Shown piece after piece: positions 7,960 through 17,058 of a stretch of 64,000 bases of DNA. The notes below the pieces were generated by a model. It was not told where the DNA came from and made no database searches. It saw only the letters and a program-made list of their open reading frames with translations. How positions within the stretch are numbered: position 1 is the stretch's first letter; every line of letters starts with the position of its first letter. The position numbers were made by a program, and so were the translations under genes. This stretch comes from Pseudomonas sp. RIT-PI-AD (GTDB taxonomy: Bacteria > Pseudomonadota > Gammaproteobacteria > Pseudomonadales > Pseudomonadaceae), in contig NZ_JANZKU010000007.1 in assembly GCF_025642785.1 (NCBI RefSeq), positions 62,001-126,000 of the forward strand, in the 5' to 3' direction.

Positions 7960-9612
7960 ATGAGGGTGTTTCTGCGAAACCTGGCGAAAGATCCCCGGCA
8001 TCTCGACGCATTTTTCCGCTTCATGCGTTATGCCCTGTATATCGGCCAGGCCTCGATGATTGCCTATATCGGCTTCAAGTATCACGTGGTGGAAGACTGG
8101 ATCGGCGACAACCCGGAATTGGATTTCTACGCCGCCAAGATACACAGCTACCTGCAATTCGTTTTTCCCCGCGACCGCTTCCGACCGGCTCACTATACGC
8201 TCCTGAGTACAGCCCTGGCCTGGGTGACCCGCGACGCCTTCCTGGCGGGCAAAATCGTTTCGATGATCAGTGGCGTGGCCTTCTATGTGCTGGTGGGCCG
8301 GATCGCCCGGGCCGTGTTCAACCGCACCACGGAAGTGGCCGTGCTGTTTTTCCTGCTCGGCAGCCTGCCGCTGCTGATGGCCAGCGTCCGGGTGGCCTCG
8401 GACATGCTCTTCTGGGCATTGCTGGCGGGTGCGACGGTGCTGGCACTGGGCATATTCGATCGCCCGGCGAAGCGCGAGCATGCGCTGGTCTGCCTGGGGT
8501 TGCTGCTGGGAGCCGCCGCCGGCGTCCGCTATACGGCATCGTTCCTGTTCATCCCGCTCGGGATCGTCCTGTGGATAGGCGTGCGCGAGGATTTCTCGCC
8601 CAGGCGCACCAGCGGCTTGTGCGGCCTGGTCCTTCTGGGCTTTTTCGTGGGCTACCTGCCGGCCGCGCTCATGAACATCTGGATATTCGGCGAGCCCTTC
8701 TATTCGGAAAATTGGCGCAACACCCTGTTCTCGTACTTCGAATACCGTAGCTACTTGGGCGTGCCGGCGCCGGCCGGCTTCGATACCTACGCGCTGGTGC
8801 GGGCGGAGAAATCCGTCTACCTCGCGGAAGCGCTCGCCCACCCCGATCTATTCGTCGGGAAAACGGTCTGGGCGTTGGTCGGTTATTTTCGCAACGGGCT
8901 CGCCCGGGATCTTCTCCAACTCGGCACCGAATGGACCACGCTGGTCTGGGCGGGTGGCTGCTGCGGCCTGGGCGGTTTCGCGCTTCTCGCCCGCGGCACG
9001 CCCGCTGGACGGCGCTATGGGCATGTCTACCTGCTGGTGCTGGTCCTGGTGTTTTTCATCCTGACCGCCTTTGCCTTCCTGCTCGCCAATCGATTGGTGC
9101 TGCTTCCCGGCCTCATCGTACTGATCTATTTCTGGGGAAGCCTCTCGCGGCTGTCGCCCCCGCTGGTCGTGGCGCTGCTGATAGGCGTATCCATCGATCA
9201 GCTACCGGCCAAACTCGCGGCGCTCGAGCAATACGCCGGCAAGCATCCGCTTTCCGATATCGCCGCTCTGAAACGAATAGAAGCATTGTCCGCCGGGGAT
9301 CGCGGCAAGGTCGTCGTGGTCGGGACCAATATCTTTCTCAGGCCCCGCACGGAACTGAACTACAAGCGCTTCGTTCCGCCGCTGCGATTGCTCCAGGACG
9401 ATCAGGCGAAGGCGGAGTACTGCGAGTTGTTTTCCAGCAAGATCGCCGCCAGGCATCCCGATTTCGTCCTGGTCGGCTCGGTCTCGTCCTACGGCTACGC
9501 CACGCCGCAATGCCCGGAGGTTTTCCCATCGAGCCAGTGGAACCATGAAGACATCGAGGCGGCCGGTGCAACCACACGCCTGTACATCAAAGGGCGCGCC
9601 GTGGACCGGTGA
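7960..9612 (+). CDS. GT-C-type membrane glycosyltransferase-like protein
   Basis: A 550-residue polytopic membrane protein with about ten to eleven hydrophobic helices between residues 25 and 415, followed by a soluble C-terminal domain of about 130 residues. After the first helix a presumed periplasmic loop carries acidic residues ([16 protein letters not shown]), as in the catalytic loop of ArnT/PMT/RgtA-like GT-C enzymes that use polyprenyl-phosphate sugars. The C-terminal part ([26 protein letters not shown]) resembles the extracytoplasmic domain of such enzymes. Hence transfer of a sugar to a glycan, lipid or protein in the periplasm is inferred; donor and acceptor are unknown. It stands alone between dusA and tal, with no polysaccharide genes nearby, and its less extreme codon use hints at acquisition. 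AAGGC precedes the ATG. Confidence 0.68.
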   Translation: MRVFLRNLAKDPRHLDAFFRFMRYALYIGQASMIAYIGFKYHVVEDWIGDNPELDFYAAKIHSYLQFVFPRDRFRPAHYTLLSTALAWVTRDAFLAGKIVSMISGVAFYVLVGRIARAVFNRTTEVAVLFFLLGSLPLLMASVRVASDMLFWALLAGATVLALGIFDRPAKREHALVCLGLLLGAAAGVRYTASFLFIPLGIVLWIGVREDFSPRRTSGLCGLVLLGFFVGYLPAALMNIWIFGEPFYSENWRNTLFSYFEYRSYLGVPAPAGFDTYALVRAEKSVYLAEALAHPDLFVGKTVWALVGYFRNGLARDLLQLGTEWTTLVWAGGCCGLGGFALLARGTPAGRRYGHVYLLVLVLVFFILTAFAFLLANRLVLLPGLIVLIYFWGSLSRLSPPLVVALLIGVSIDQLPAKLAALEQYAGKHPLSDIAALKRIEALSAGDRGKVVVVGTNIFLRPRTELNYKRFVPPLRLLQDDQAKAEYCELFSSKIAARHPDFVLVGSVSSYGYATPQCPEVFPSSQWNHEDIEAAGATTRLYIKGRAVDR

Positions 9613-9730
9613 AGGAACACCGCCCGGGAAATCCGCTCCAAGTCCTGCCGCTCGAGCCGCCAACGCTTTCGCATTGAGCCATGCCACGCGCTCGGGTAAG
9701 GTCGCTCAATCGCACAGGACAGAGCACGCC

Positions 9731-10657
9731 ATGACTTCCAAGCTGGAACAACTCAAGCAATTCACCACCGTGGTGGCCGACACCGGCGACCTCGATGCCA
9801 TCACCGAACTGAAACCGGTGGACGCCACCACCAACCCTTCCCTGTTGCTCAAGGCCGCCGCCCTGCCCCGCTATTCGGCGCTGCTGGACAGTGCCATGGA
9901 AGGCTGCAAGGACGACCTCGGCATGGCCTGCGACCGTTTCGCCGTGGCGGTGGGCCAGGAGATTCTCAAGGTGATTCCCGGCCGCATCTCGACCGAGGTG
10001 GATGCGCGTCTTTCGTTCGATACGGAAGCCACGCTGAAGCGCGCCGAGCGCCTGATCGACCTCTATCAACGCGCCGGGATCGACAAGCAACGGGTCCTGA
10101 TCAAGATCGCCGCAACCTGGGAGGGCATCCGCGCCGCGGAGCGTCTGGAACGCGCCGGTATCCAGACCAACCTGACCCTGTTGTTCACCTTTGCCCAGGC
10201 GGCCGCCTGCGCCGACGCCGGCATCTTCCTCATCTCGCCCTTCGTCGGTCGGATCTACGACTGGTACAAGAAGGCCGAAGGCAGGGACTACCAGGGCGCC
10301 GAAGACCCCGGCGTGCAGTCGGTGACGCGTATCTACCGCTACTACAAGGCCAACGACTACAACACCGTGGTGATGGGCGCGAGCTTCCGCAACCTCGGCC
10401 AAATCGAGCAACTGGCCGGCTGCGACCGCCTGACCATCAGCCCCGACCTGCTGCAACGCCTCGCCCAGGACAAGGGCGCCCTGCCGCGCGTGCTCAACGC
10501 GGGCGGCGAGCCGGAACCCCGGCAGAGCCTGGACGAAGCGGCATTCCGTTGGGCCTGCAACGAAGACGCCATGGCCACGGAAAAACTGGCGGAAGGCATT
10601 CGCCAATTCGCCCGGGATCAGGAAAAGCTCGAAGCGCTACTGGCAGCGAAACGCTGA
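9731..10657 (+). CDS. tal: Transaldolase
   Basis: A 308-residue class I transaldolase of the TalB type, exchanging a dihydroxyacetone unit between sedoheptulose 7-phosphate and glyceraldehyde 3-phosphate in the pentose phosphate pathway. [13 protein letters not shown] near residue 32, the Schiff-base lysine in [17 protein letters not shown] near residue 130, and [19 protein letters not shown] with [12 protein letters not shown] are diagnostic. The frame is open far upstream, but the family start [11 protein letters not shown] fixes the ATG at 9731, preceded by AGGACAGAG. In PAO1, as I remember it, tal is followed by the same two regulatory genes found here on the opposite strand. Confidence 0.96.
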   Translation: MTSKLEQLKQFTTVVADTGDLDAITELKPVDATTNPSLLLKAAALPRYSALLDSAMEGCKDDLGMACDRFAVAVGQEILKVIPGRISTEVDARLSFDTEATLKRAERLIDLYQRAGIDKQRVLIKIAATWEGIRAAERLERAGIQTNLTLLFTFAQAAACADAGIFLISPFVGRIYDWYKKAEGRDYQGAEDPGVQSVTRIYRYYKANDYNTVVMGASFRNLGQIEQLAGCDRLTISPDLLQRLAQDKGALPRVLNAGGEPEPRQSLDEAAFRWACNEDAMATEKLAEGIRQFARDQEKLEALLAAKR

Positions 10658-10665
10658 CCACGAAA

Positions 10666-10691
10666 CGGCCGGCGAACGCAGTCGCCGGCCG
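10666..10691. terminator. Hairpin between convergent tal and rssC
   Basis: A perfect 10-base stem (CGGCCGGCGA / TCGCCGGCCG) with the 6-base loop ACGCAG, immediately after the tal stop and upstream of the convergent rssC stop. There is no T-run, so it may slow or block transcription in both directions only partly. Confidence 0.55.
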
Positions 10692-10734
10692 CCTGGCGGA
10701 TTCCGCCACCCAAGGATGGGAGCAATACGAGGGT

Positions 10735-11217
10735 TCAGTGGCGCTCGAGGGCGCTCACCAGGTCGTGGAAGGCTTCGCGATTGGATTCGTTGAGCCCCAT
10801 CAGGATGCGATGGGCCTCCAACACCTTGTTGCGCACCACGTCTTCGGACTGATCCTGGGGCGGCAAGTCTTCCAAACAATCGGTGCACGGCAGCGGCTGG
10901 CCGACGATGTTGAAGACCTGGTCGAAGCCCATGGACTGCAACAGGCGGGTGATGTCGGGGTGGGTGGTGACCACCGTGGGCAGCAAGCCCACTTTCTGCC
11001 GCGACAGGATGGACAACTTGGCCAACAGGCCGAGCGTGGTGCTATCGATACTGCGGGTTTCGGTCAAATCGATGACGATCGCCGAGAAATTGAGCGCAGT
11101 GAAGATTTTCTCGATTGTCGAGTCCAGGGCCGAACACAAGGTCAGACGTATTTCACCGACAAACTTGAGAACGAAGGTGCCGTCCTGTTCAGCGAACTGG
11201 ATTTTCCCAGTACTCAT
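10735..11217 (-). CDS. rssC: STAS-domain anti-sigma factor antagonist RssC
   Basis: A 160-residue protein with an N-terminal STAS domain (residues 5-100): GTFVLKFVGEIRLTLCSALD, then IVIDLTETRSIDSTTLGLLA, in which Ser59 is the expected phosphorylation site. The C-terminal 60 residues are an extension with a CTDC pair (LPCTDCLEDLPPQ). Anti-sigma antagonists are switched by kinase and phosphatase partners, and here the phosphatase-type response regulator RssB is encoded directly upstream with ATGA overlap, so translation is coupled. The names follow my memory of the PA2797/PA2798 pair of P. aeruginosa. The matching anti-sigma partner is not in the window. Confidence 0.82.
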   Translation of the reverse strand: MSTGKIQFAEQDGTFVLKFVGEIRLTLCSALDSTIEKIFTALNFSAIVIDLTETRSIDSTTLGLLAKLSILSRQKVGLLPTVVTTHPDITRLLQSMGFDQVFNIVGQPLPCTDCLEDLPPQDQSEDVVRNKVLEAHRILMGLNESNREAFHDLVSALERH

Positions 11218-12398
11218 GCAAGGTTCCTGCTTAAAACCAGCAAGGCAATATCATCCGGCATCTCACCCAGCTTGGCCAATCCAAAGACCTGACGCAGCCC
11301 GTCCAGGCTACCTTCCGCCGAGCTGACCAGTTTCGGCAGCAAGGCTTCTTTCTCTTTGAGGGTGTCGCCCGGCAAAAGGTCCAAAATGCCATCGGACAAT
11401 AGCGTCAGGCTGAAAGCCGTCGGCATGTCCAGCACATGGTCGTCGTAGCTCGCCTCATTGAACAGGCCAACCGGCAGGCCGCGCCCTTCGAGATAACGGG
11501 CCTCGCCCTCGGCGAACAGGATCGGCAACGGCAGGTGGCCGCCGATGCTGTAGGTGAGCGTATTGGCGCTCTCGTCGATCACCCCGCCGAGCATGGTGAC
11601 GTGCTTTCCCAGCTTGCAATTGATCAGGCCGCGGTTGATGTGGCCGAGCACTTCCGAGGGCTTGAATTCCGGCAACGTCCCGTTGCGGCGCGACTCGTAG
11701 AGCAACCGCGTGGTCATGAACTTGAGCAGTACGGTGACGAATGCCGAGGATGCGCCGTGGCCGGAAACGTCGGCCAGGTAAAAGGCGACGCGACGTTCGT
11801 CGACACGGAAGTAATCGACGAAGTCGCCGGACAGATACAAGGAGGGAATGATCTGGTGGGCGAACTTCAACCCATCGACCTTCCAGGGCGTCACCGGCAG
11901 CATGTTCATCTGCACCTGGCGCCCGGCGTTCTGGTCCTCCTGCAACAGATGCAGGCTGGCCTGTAACTCGCGGTTGGCGGTTTCCAGCTTTTCCCGGTAA
12001 CGACGGTTTTCCGTGCGCAGGTTGGAACGATCCAGGGCGCGGCGCACCGAGTGCTCGAGCACCACCAGGTCTTCCAGAGGCTTGATCAGGTAGTCGGCCG
12101 CGCCCAGGCGTAGGGCCTCGACCGCGTCGCTCATCACCCCGGCACCGGAGACCACGATGACCGGCGTTTCGGACTCCATCTCGCCGATCCGGCGGATCAG
12201 TTCGAGTCCGTCGACCTGCGGCATGCGCAGGTCGCACACCACCAGGTCCGGATGTTCACGCTCGAATACTTGCAGGCCTTGCAGGCCGTTACTGGCTTGC
12301 AGGACATGAAAACCACTGTCTTCCAGGTAGGCCGCGAGACTCGCGCGCACCACCTCGTCGTCATCGATAATCAGCAGCGTGGCACTGGGACTGTGCAT
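11214..12398 (-). CDS. rssB: Response regulator with PP2C-type phosphatase output domain (RssB)
   Basis: A 394-residue protein: receiver domain at residues 5-120 with the acidic pocket DDD (12-14) and phosphoacceptor Asp56 in LVVCDLRMP, a coiled-coil linker near 140-170 (ENRRYREKLETANRELQ), and a SpoIIE-like PP2M phosphatase domain from about 190. The metal-binding signatures are kept: SGDFVDYF, LADVSGHGASSA and LLSDGILD. It probably dephosphorylates the STAS protein RssC in response to a kinase signal, in the RpoS-related switch known from P. aeruginosa. The ATG at 12398 starts the receiver domain; the longer upstream reading frame adds nothing recognisable. The rssC gene overlaps its stop by four bases. 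Confidence 0.87.
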   Translation of the reverse strand: MHSPSATLLIIDDDEVVRASLAAYLEDSGFHVLQASNGLQGLQVFEREHPDLVVCDLRMPQVDGLELIRRIGEMESETPVIVVSGAGVMSDAVEALRLGAADYLIKPLEDLVVLEHSVRRALDRSNLRTENRRYREKLETANRELQASLHLLQEDQNAGRQVQMNMLPVTPWKVDGLKFAHQIIPSLYLSGDFVDYFRVDERRVAFYLADVSGHGASSAFVTVLLKFMTTRLLYESRRNGTLPEFKPSEVLGHINRGLINCKLGKHVTMLGGVIDESANTLTYSIGGHLPLPILFAEGEARYLEGRGLPVGLFNEASYDDHVLDMPTAFSLTLLSDGILDLLPGDTLKEKEALLPKLVSSAEGSLDGLRQVFGLAKLGEMPDDIALLVLSRNLA

Positions 12399-12615
12399 GG
12401 GGTATCCAGGAACGACGCCGGGTGACTGGTTGACGTAAGCGTCGGCCCAAGACCGGAGCGTGTATACGGGGTTCGCTTCACGGCGCAGACGGTACTCCCA
12501 TCCGCCAGGCGATTCAAGCATGCGCCGATCGTCGTAGCGCGCCTTTACACCTGAAATCGGCGGGGGTTATAAGAACGCATTGGAGTGCCACCAAAATAAA
12601 GAGGACAGCGTCGCC

Positions 12616-12915
12616 ATGAGCCAGAATGATCGATCTTACAGCGAAAAGCGGGATTTCATTCGCATGCAAGTCGAAGCAGCCGTGACTCTTTTCCATGCCG
12701 GACAGGAGACGCCCGCGAAGAGCCTCAACCTGTCCAGTACCGGCATGCAACTGGAGGTCGAAGCGGTCCTCGCCGTGGGTGAGAAGGTGCGCGTGCACAT
12801 CCCGTCGGAGCACAGCGAACTGCAAGGCCTGGACGCCGATGCGGAGGTGGTCCGGGTGAGCGACCTGGGAGACGGACGCTATTCGGTGGGACTCGCCTTC
12901 GTGACCGTGAGCTGA
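12616..12915 (+). CDS. PilZ-domain protein
   Basis: A 99-residue single PilZ domain, the common receptor fold for cyclic di-GMP. The two binding motifs are present: RxxxR as KRDFIRM (Arg12 and Arg16) and the (D/N)xSxxG motif as LNLSSTGMQL. Both are intact, so binding of c-di-GMP is likely. A 15-codon earlier start is possible, but GAGGA ahead of the ATG at 12616 favours this one. It is divergent from rssB, and the shared 217-base gap holds both promoters. Output partner unknown; a free-standing PilZ domain normally acts by protein contact. Confidence 0.88.
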   Translation: MSQNDRSYSEKRDFIRMQVEAAVTLFHAGQETPAKSLNLSSTGMQLEVEAVLAVGEKVRVHIPSEHSELQGLDADAEVVRVSDLGDGRYSVGLAFVTVS

Positions 12916-12934
12916 TCACGCCGGCAGAAAATAG

Positions 12935-12960
12935 AAAGGCGGCCCCGAGGCCGCCTTTTT
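12935..12960. terminator. Bidirectional rho-independent terminator
   Basis: AAAGGCGGCC, loop CCGA, GGCCGCCTTT followed by more T residues, and an A-run on the other side. It lies between the ends of the convergent PilZ and mlaA genes and can serve both. Confidence 0.92.
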
Positions 12961-12974
12961 CATAGCCCTTCGGC

Positions 12975-13676
12975 TCAGAAATCGTCTTCCACCTGGCCAT
13001 CCTTGACCCGGTACTCGCGGTTCTGCAGATAAGCGTTGCGCAGGAAGACGTACTTGTCGCCGGTGATCATCTTCTCCGCGGACAGCAGGCTCGCACGGGT
13101 ATCGACGGCCTCGACGCCGCGGGTCAGGTTGCGCGTCGGGACATGGTCCATATAGGGGTAAGGCCCGAAGAAGCTTTCCGGGATCAGCCCACCGGCGTCC
13201 CGCACGGTGCTGGGCCCAAGCAGCGGCAACACCAGGTAGGGTCCGCTGCCCAGCCCCCAGTAGCCCAGGGTCTGGCCGAAGTCTTCGTCGCTCTTGCGCA
13301 GGCCCATGTGGGTCGCCACGTCGAAGAAGCCCAGCAACCCGAAGGTGCTGTTGAAGATCAGGCGGCTGCTGTCCACGCCCGCGTCATGGAACTTGGCCTG
13401 TAGCAGGTTGTTGGCGAGGTTGCCGACGTCGCCAACGTTGCCGAACACATTGTGGATGCCGTCTTCGAGGAATTGCGGGGTGATCGCCTGGTAGCCCTTG
13501 GCGACCGGCTTCAGCGCGTAGGTGTCCAGGGTGTCGTTGAAGCGGAAGATCGCGCGGTTGACACCTTCCCACGGATCCTCGTCGGCGGCCTGGGCCAGCG
13601 CCGGCAGGCTGCTCAGGCAGGCATACAACGCCAATCGGCCGACCCGGCCGCTCCAGTGGGCGATCCTCTTACGCAT
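12975..13676 (-). CDS. mlaA: MlaA/VacJ outer-membrane lipid asymmetry protein
   Basis: A 233-residue MlaA-family protein, which removes misplaced phospholipids from the outer leaflet of the outer membrane and passes them to MlaC. Family segments are DEDPWEGVNRAIFRFNDTLD, RLIFNSTFGLLGFFDVA, EDFGQTLGYWGLGSGPYLVLP and FFGPYPYMD. The first 31 residues are an export signal; a possible lipobox (LYAC) is followed ten residues later by a good signal peptidase I site (AQA before ADEDPW), so lipidation is uncertain. ATG at 13676 has GAGGAG upstream, and the longer frame is discarded. The rest of the Mla pathway is not in the window. Confidence 0.92.
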   Translation of the reverse strand: MRKRIAHWSGRVGRLALYACLSSLPALAQAADEDPWEGVNRAIFRFNDTLDTYALKPVAKGYQAITPQFLEDGIHNVFGNVGDVGNLANNLLQAKFHDAGVDSSRLIFNSTFGLLGFFDVATHMGLRKSDEDFGQTLGYWGLGSGPYLVLPLLGPSTVRDAGGLIPESFFGPYPYMDHVPTRNLTRGVEAVDTRASLLSAEKMITGDKYVFLRNAYLQNREYRVKDGQVEDDF

Positions 13677-13852
13677 TGCGACTCTCCTCGGAAATGTCCC
13701 CGGGCGCGTCTGATCACCCGAAAAGCGCACAGTATAAAGCGCGCGGCGGCACTTTGTTCAGCGACGCGGAAAGTCGAGCGCGCGCCATGAATCCTTAATC
13801 CAAACGTCACGCAGCGAGGCTAGCCTGGCAGCAACCGCTCGGATGACGCCCC

Positions 13853-14575
13853 ATGCCCCACGCCTGCTCCGCTCCACCCTTTCGCGCCGTACTTTTCGGC
13901 CTCTCCGGCTGCCTGGTGGATTTCGGCGCGCGCATGCTGCCGCGAGCCCTGCTGGAATGCACCGGTAAGGCACCCTCCTCGGCCGCCCCGCCTGCGGAGG
14001 CCTTGCACCAGTGCCTGGGCCGCAACGCGGCCGACGAGGAACGCCAGGCCTTCGAACGCACCCTCACGGAATTGGCGGCGCGCTACGGCGACCCGACACC
14101 CGGCGCGCTCGACGCCCTTGCGCAGCTGCAGCGCTCGCGCACGCCCTGGACGTGGCTGGACGAGTTGCCCGAGCCGGCGAGCGCCGCGCTGTCGAGCCGT
14201 CTGCCGGACACGGTGCGCTGCGAGCGGCCGGCGCTGCGCCCCTGGCCGACGCCGGACGCCTGCCTGCATGCGCTGATCGGGCTGGGCGTCGACAGCCTGG
14301 AGGGCTGTCTGCTGGTGAGTGGCGACCCCCGGCTGCTGCGCTCCGGCCTGAACGCGGGCCTATGGACCGTGGGCCTGGCCGCCAGCGGGCCCTTGTGCGG
14401 CCTGTCGCCGGTCGCCTGGCACGCCATGGACACCCCGGAGCGGGACCGGGTGCGCGCCCAGGCGACCCTGGCGCTCTACCGCTGTGGCGCCCACTCGGTC
14501 ATCGACCACCTGGCCGAGCTGGGCCCCTGCCTGACCGACCTCGCCAACCGCCGCGCCCGCGGCGAAAAGCCCTGA
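13853..14575 (+). CDS. HAD-superfamily-like protein lacking the catalytic nucleophile (PhnX-like)
   Basis: A 240-residue protein with the layout of phosphonoacetaldehyde hydrolase-type HAD enzymes. Motif IV survives as LLVSGDPRLLRSGLNAGLWTVGL, close to the PhnX pattern GD-x(8)-GxNAGMWTVG. Motif I, normally DxDGTLVD, reads LFGLSGCLVDFG at residues 14-25, so both catalytic aspartates are replaced by Gly and Ser. The fold is probably kept while hydrolysis is lost; a binding or regulatory role is inferred. No phosphonate genes are nearby. The DUF4404 gene starts 107 bases downstream on the same strand. Confidence 0.72.
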   Translation: MPHACSAPPFRAVLFGLSGCLVDFGARMLPRALLECTGKAPSSAAPPAEALHQCLGRNAADEERQAFERTLTELAARYGDPTPGALDALAQLQRSRTPWTWLDELPEPASAALSSRLPDTVRCERPALRPWPTPDACLHALIGLGVDSLEGCLLVSGDPRLLRSGLNAGLWTVGLAASGPLCGLSPVAWHAMDTPERDRVRAQATLALYRCGAHSVIDHLAELGPCLTDLANRRARGEKP

Positions 14576-14682
14576 GCCGGACCCGGCGGAGACAGCCCAT
14601 CGTTCATGCAGTACCCTCGCGAGGGGACCTTTTGCCAAGGGCGGGCGGTCCACTGCTGAGCCAATCACACGAGGGAATCGCC

Positions 14683-14946
14683 ATGCCAGCGCGCCAACTA
14701 CAGGAACAACTGCTCCAACTGCGTGAACAATTGCAGCAGGGTTCGACCATGAGCCCCGAAGACCGCAGCCACCTCGAAGAGCTGGCCCAACGGATCGAAC
14801 TGCAACTGCAGAACGAAGCGGCCAGCCCGGATAACAATGTGGTGGATGGCGTGAACCTCGCCGTCGAACGCTTCGAAGTGGAGCACCCCACCCTGGCCGT
14901 CACCCTGCGCAACATCATGCAAAGCCTGGTGAGCATGGGCGTCTAG
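14683..14946 (+). CDS. DUF4404 small protein
   Basis: An 87-residue protein with an N-terminal heptad-rich stretch (LQEQLLQLREQLQQ, then HLEELAQRIELQLQ) and a C-terminal helix (VTLRNIMQSLVSMGV), matching the DUF4404 family of small predicted coiled-coil proteins. Function unknown. GAGGG stands eight bases before the ATG. It lies near the HAD-like gene on the same strand and may share its transcript. Confidence 0.8.
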   Translation: MPARQLQEQLLQLREQLQQGSTMSPEDRSHLEELAQRIELQLQNEAASPDNNVVDGVNLAVERFEVEHPTLAVTLRNIMQSLVSMGV

Positions 14947-15058
14947 GCCGCACGTCGGCGACTTCGCGGCGCCCGCCAGGCAGGTCGCGCCGGCATCCGC
15001 TGCGAAGCGCTCTCCGCGCCCTCATCGGCGAAAGGCTCCGCTCCCTCAGCACCGGGTA

Positions 15059-16393
15059 TCATCCCTGGCGCTCCGGCGGGACGCGGGCCGGCAGCCAGAC
15101 CTCCACCCGCAAGCCGCCCAACGGGCTGTCGAGCAGGCGCAAGCGACCCTGCCAGGCGTCGAGGATATCCCGCACGATGCCCAGCCCCAGGCCATGCCCG
15201 CTGACCTGTTCGTCGAGCCGCGCCCCGCGATCGAGCACCTCGTCGCGCCGAGCCGCCTCCACGCCCGGACCATCGTCGTCGACCCATAGCCGATAGCCCT
15301 CGGGGCCCTCCTCCAGGCCCAGGCGAACCTGGGATTTCGCCCATTTGCAGGCGTTGTCCAGCAGGTTACCGAGCAGCTCGAGCAAGTCTTCCCGATCCCA
15401 AGGCAGGCGCAAGCCGCCGGGCGCCTGCCACTCCAGACGCAGCCCGCGGTCGTGGATCATCGCCAGGGTGGCGAACAGCGGGGGCAGTTCTTCGTCGCAG
15501 ACGAAGTGAGCCCCCGGCAAGGCTTCCCCGGCGAGGCGTGCGCGGCCCAGCTCGCGGCCGAGCCGTTGTTCTATCTGGCGCACATGCTCCAGCAGGGTAT
15601 CGCGCAGGTGCGGGTGGGCCCGCAACTCGTCGCGACCGGCTAGGCTGAGCAGCACCGCCAGCGGGGTCTTGAGGGCGTGGCCGAGGTTGCCCAGGGCGTG
15701 CCGTGAGCGCCGCAGGCTGTCCTCGGTGTGCCCGAGCAGGTGGTTGATCTGCGCGACCAGGGGTTCCAGCTCGATCGGCACCTCCGTATCCAGTTGCGAA
15801 CGCCGGCCCTCCTGCAATTGGGCGATCTGTCGCCGGGCCCGCTCCAGGGGCTTCAGCGCGCGATGCACGGTATAGCGCTGGGCCACCAGCAGCACCAGCA
15901 GGGCCAGTGCGCCGAGGCCCAGGCCCAGCCACTGGACATGGCGGAAACGCTGCAGCACCGGGGTGTAGTCCTGGGCGACGTTGATGCTCAGGTCCTGGCC
16001 GAAGCGCCGGTAGTCGGCGCGGTATACCAGGAGCCGTTGGCCGTGGGGCCCGGGACTCAGCGCCTCCTGCAAGCCCACCGCCTCCGGAGGGTGCAGGTCC
16101 AGATCCCAGAGGGAACGGGAACGCCAGCGCTCGCCGGCGAAGTCGATTTGAAAATAACGCCCGGAAAACGGTCGGCGGTAGGCAGGATCGAGGCGCGCCT
16201 CGTCGAGCTGGAATCCTTGCGGCCCTTTCACCAGGGCGATCAACAGACCCTGGCTGCGGTCCCGCAAGTCGTTTTGCAGATAGCTGCGCAAGGCGCTGTC
16301 GAGCAACCACAGGCTTCCCTGGGCGAGCGCCAGCCCGACCGCCATCAGGACGCCGATCAGCCCCAGGCTGAGCCGACGCTGGATCGACCTCAA
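15059..16393 (-). CDS. bqsS: Sensor histidine kinase, BqsS/CarS type
   Basis: A 444-residue membrane kinase: helix 1 at residues 9-31, periplasmic sensor domain about 32-150, helix 2 near 153-175, HAMP-like linker, then the H-box [20 protein letters not shown]-box [13 protein letters not shown], and nucleotide loops DDDGPGV and GHGLGLGIV. The call as BqsS (CarS) rests on its operon with two PepSY proteins and on nearby nnrS/ppyR/fhp/queD, the order I recall from PA2656-PA2666. In the periplasmic domain the position where an RExxE ferrous-iron motif is expected reads RDRSQ (44-48). The start is TTG, overlapping the regulator's stop (TTGA), so its translation is coupled. Confidence 0.82.
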   Translation of the reverse strand: MRSIQRRLSLGLIGVLMAVGLALAQGSLWLLDSALRSYLQNDLRDRSQGLLIALVKGPQGFQLDEARLDPAYRRPFSGRYFQIDFAGERWRSRSLWDLDLHPPEAVGLQEALSPGPHGQRLLVYRADYRRFGQDLSINVAQDYTPVLQRFRHVQWLGLGLGALALLVLLVAQRYTVHRALKPLERARRQIAQLQEGRRSQLDTEVPIELEPLVAQINHLLGHTEDSLRRSRHALGNLGHALKTPLAVLLSLAGRDELRAHPHLRDTLLEHVRQIEQRLGRELGRARLAGEALPGAHFVCDEELPPLFATLAMIHDRGLRLEWQAPGGLRLPWDREDLLELLGNLLDNACKWAKSQVRLGLEEGPEGYRLWVDDDGPGVEAARRDEVLDRGARLDEQVSGHGLGLGIVRDILDAWQGRLRLLDSPLGGLRVEVWLPARVPPERQG

Positions 16394-17058
16394 GCGGGCA
16401 CGCCGGAAAGGCGATAGCCCTGGCCGCGGCGGGTCTCGATCACTTCGCGTCCCAGCTTGCCGCGCAAGCGGTTGACGTGGACCTCCAGCACGTTCGAGTC
16501 GCGCTCGGTCTCACCGTCGTACAGATGCTCCGCCAGGCGGGTCTTGGAGAGAATCTGGCCCGGATGCAGCATGAAATAGCGCAGCAGGGCGAATTCCGCC
16601 GCGGTCAGCTCGATGTCCTCACCCGCGAGCCGCACGCATTGGCGGGTCTCGTCCAGGCGCAGCCCGGCGGCCTCCAGCTGGCTACGGTTGGCCAGGCCAT
16701 GGGCACGACGCAGCAGCGCTTGAATCCGCAGGGCCAGTTCCTCGGGGTGGAAGGGTTTGGTCAGGTAATCGTCCGCACCCGCCTTGAGCCCTTCGATGCG
16801 TTCCGCCCAGGCGTCGCGCGCAGTCAGCACCAGCACCGGCGTGGCCAGGCCGGCCGCGCGCCATTCACGCAGCACATCCAACCCCGGGCGGCCTGGCAAC
16901 CCCAGGTCGAGCACGATCAGATCGTAGGGCTCGTGGAGGCCCTGGTGAGCGGCATCGCGTCCGTCCGCCAACCAGTCGACCGCGTACCCCTGGCGGCCCA
17001 GGCCGGCGAGCAACTCGTCGGCCAGCGGCACGTGATCCTCCACCAGCAACAACCGCAT
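16390..17058 (-). CDS. bqsR: OmpR-family response regulator, BqsR/CarR type
   Basis: A 222-residue response regulator: receiver domain 1-115 with Glu7-Asp8, phosphoacceptor Asp51 ([13 protein letters not shown]), Thr79 region (VLVLTARDA) and Lys in YLTKPF, then an OmpR-type winged helix ([44 protein letters not shown]). It starts one base inside the preceding PepSY gene's stop and overlaps the kinase by four bases. It probably activates its own operon through the TTAAG-type repeat at 17806-17821. In P. aeruginosa the homologous pair responds to ferrous iron or calcium and controls cation-stress genes. Confidence 0.85.
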   Translation of the reverse strand: MRLLLVEDHVPLADELLAGLGRQGYAVDWLADGRDAAHQGLHEPYDLIVLDLGLPGRPGLDVLREWRAAGLATPVLVLTARDAWAERIEGLKAGADDYLTKPFHPEELALRIQALLRRAHGLANRSQLEAAGLRLDETRQCVRLAGEDIELTAAEFALLRYFMLHPGQILSKTRLAEHLYDGETERDSNVLEVHVNRLRGKLGREVIETRRGQGYRLSGVPA

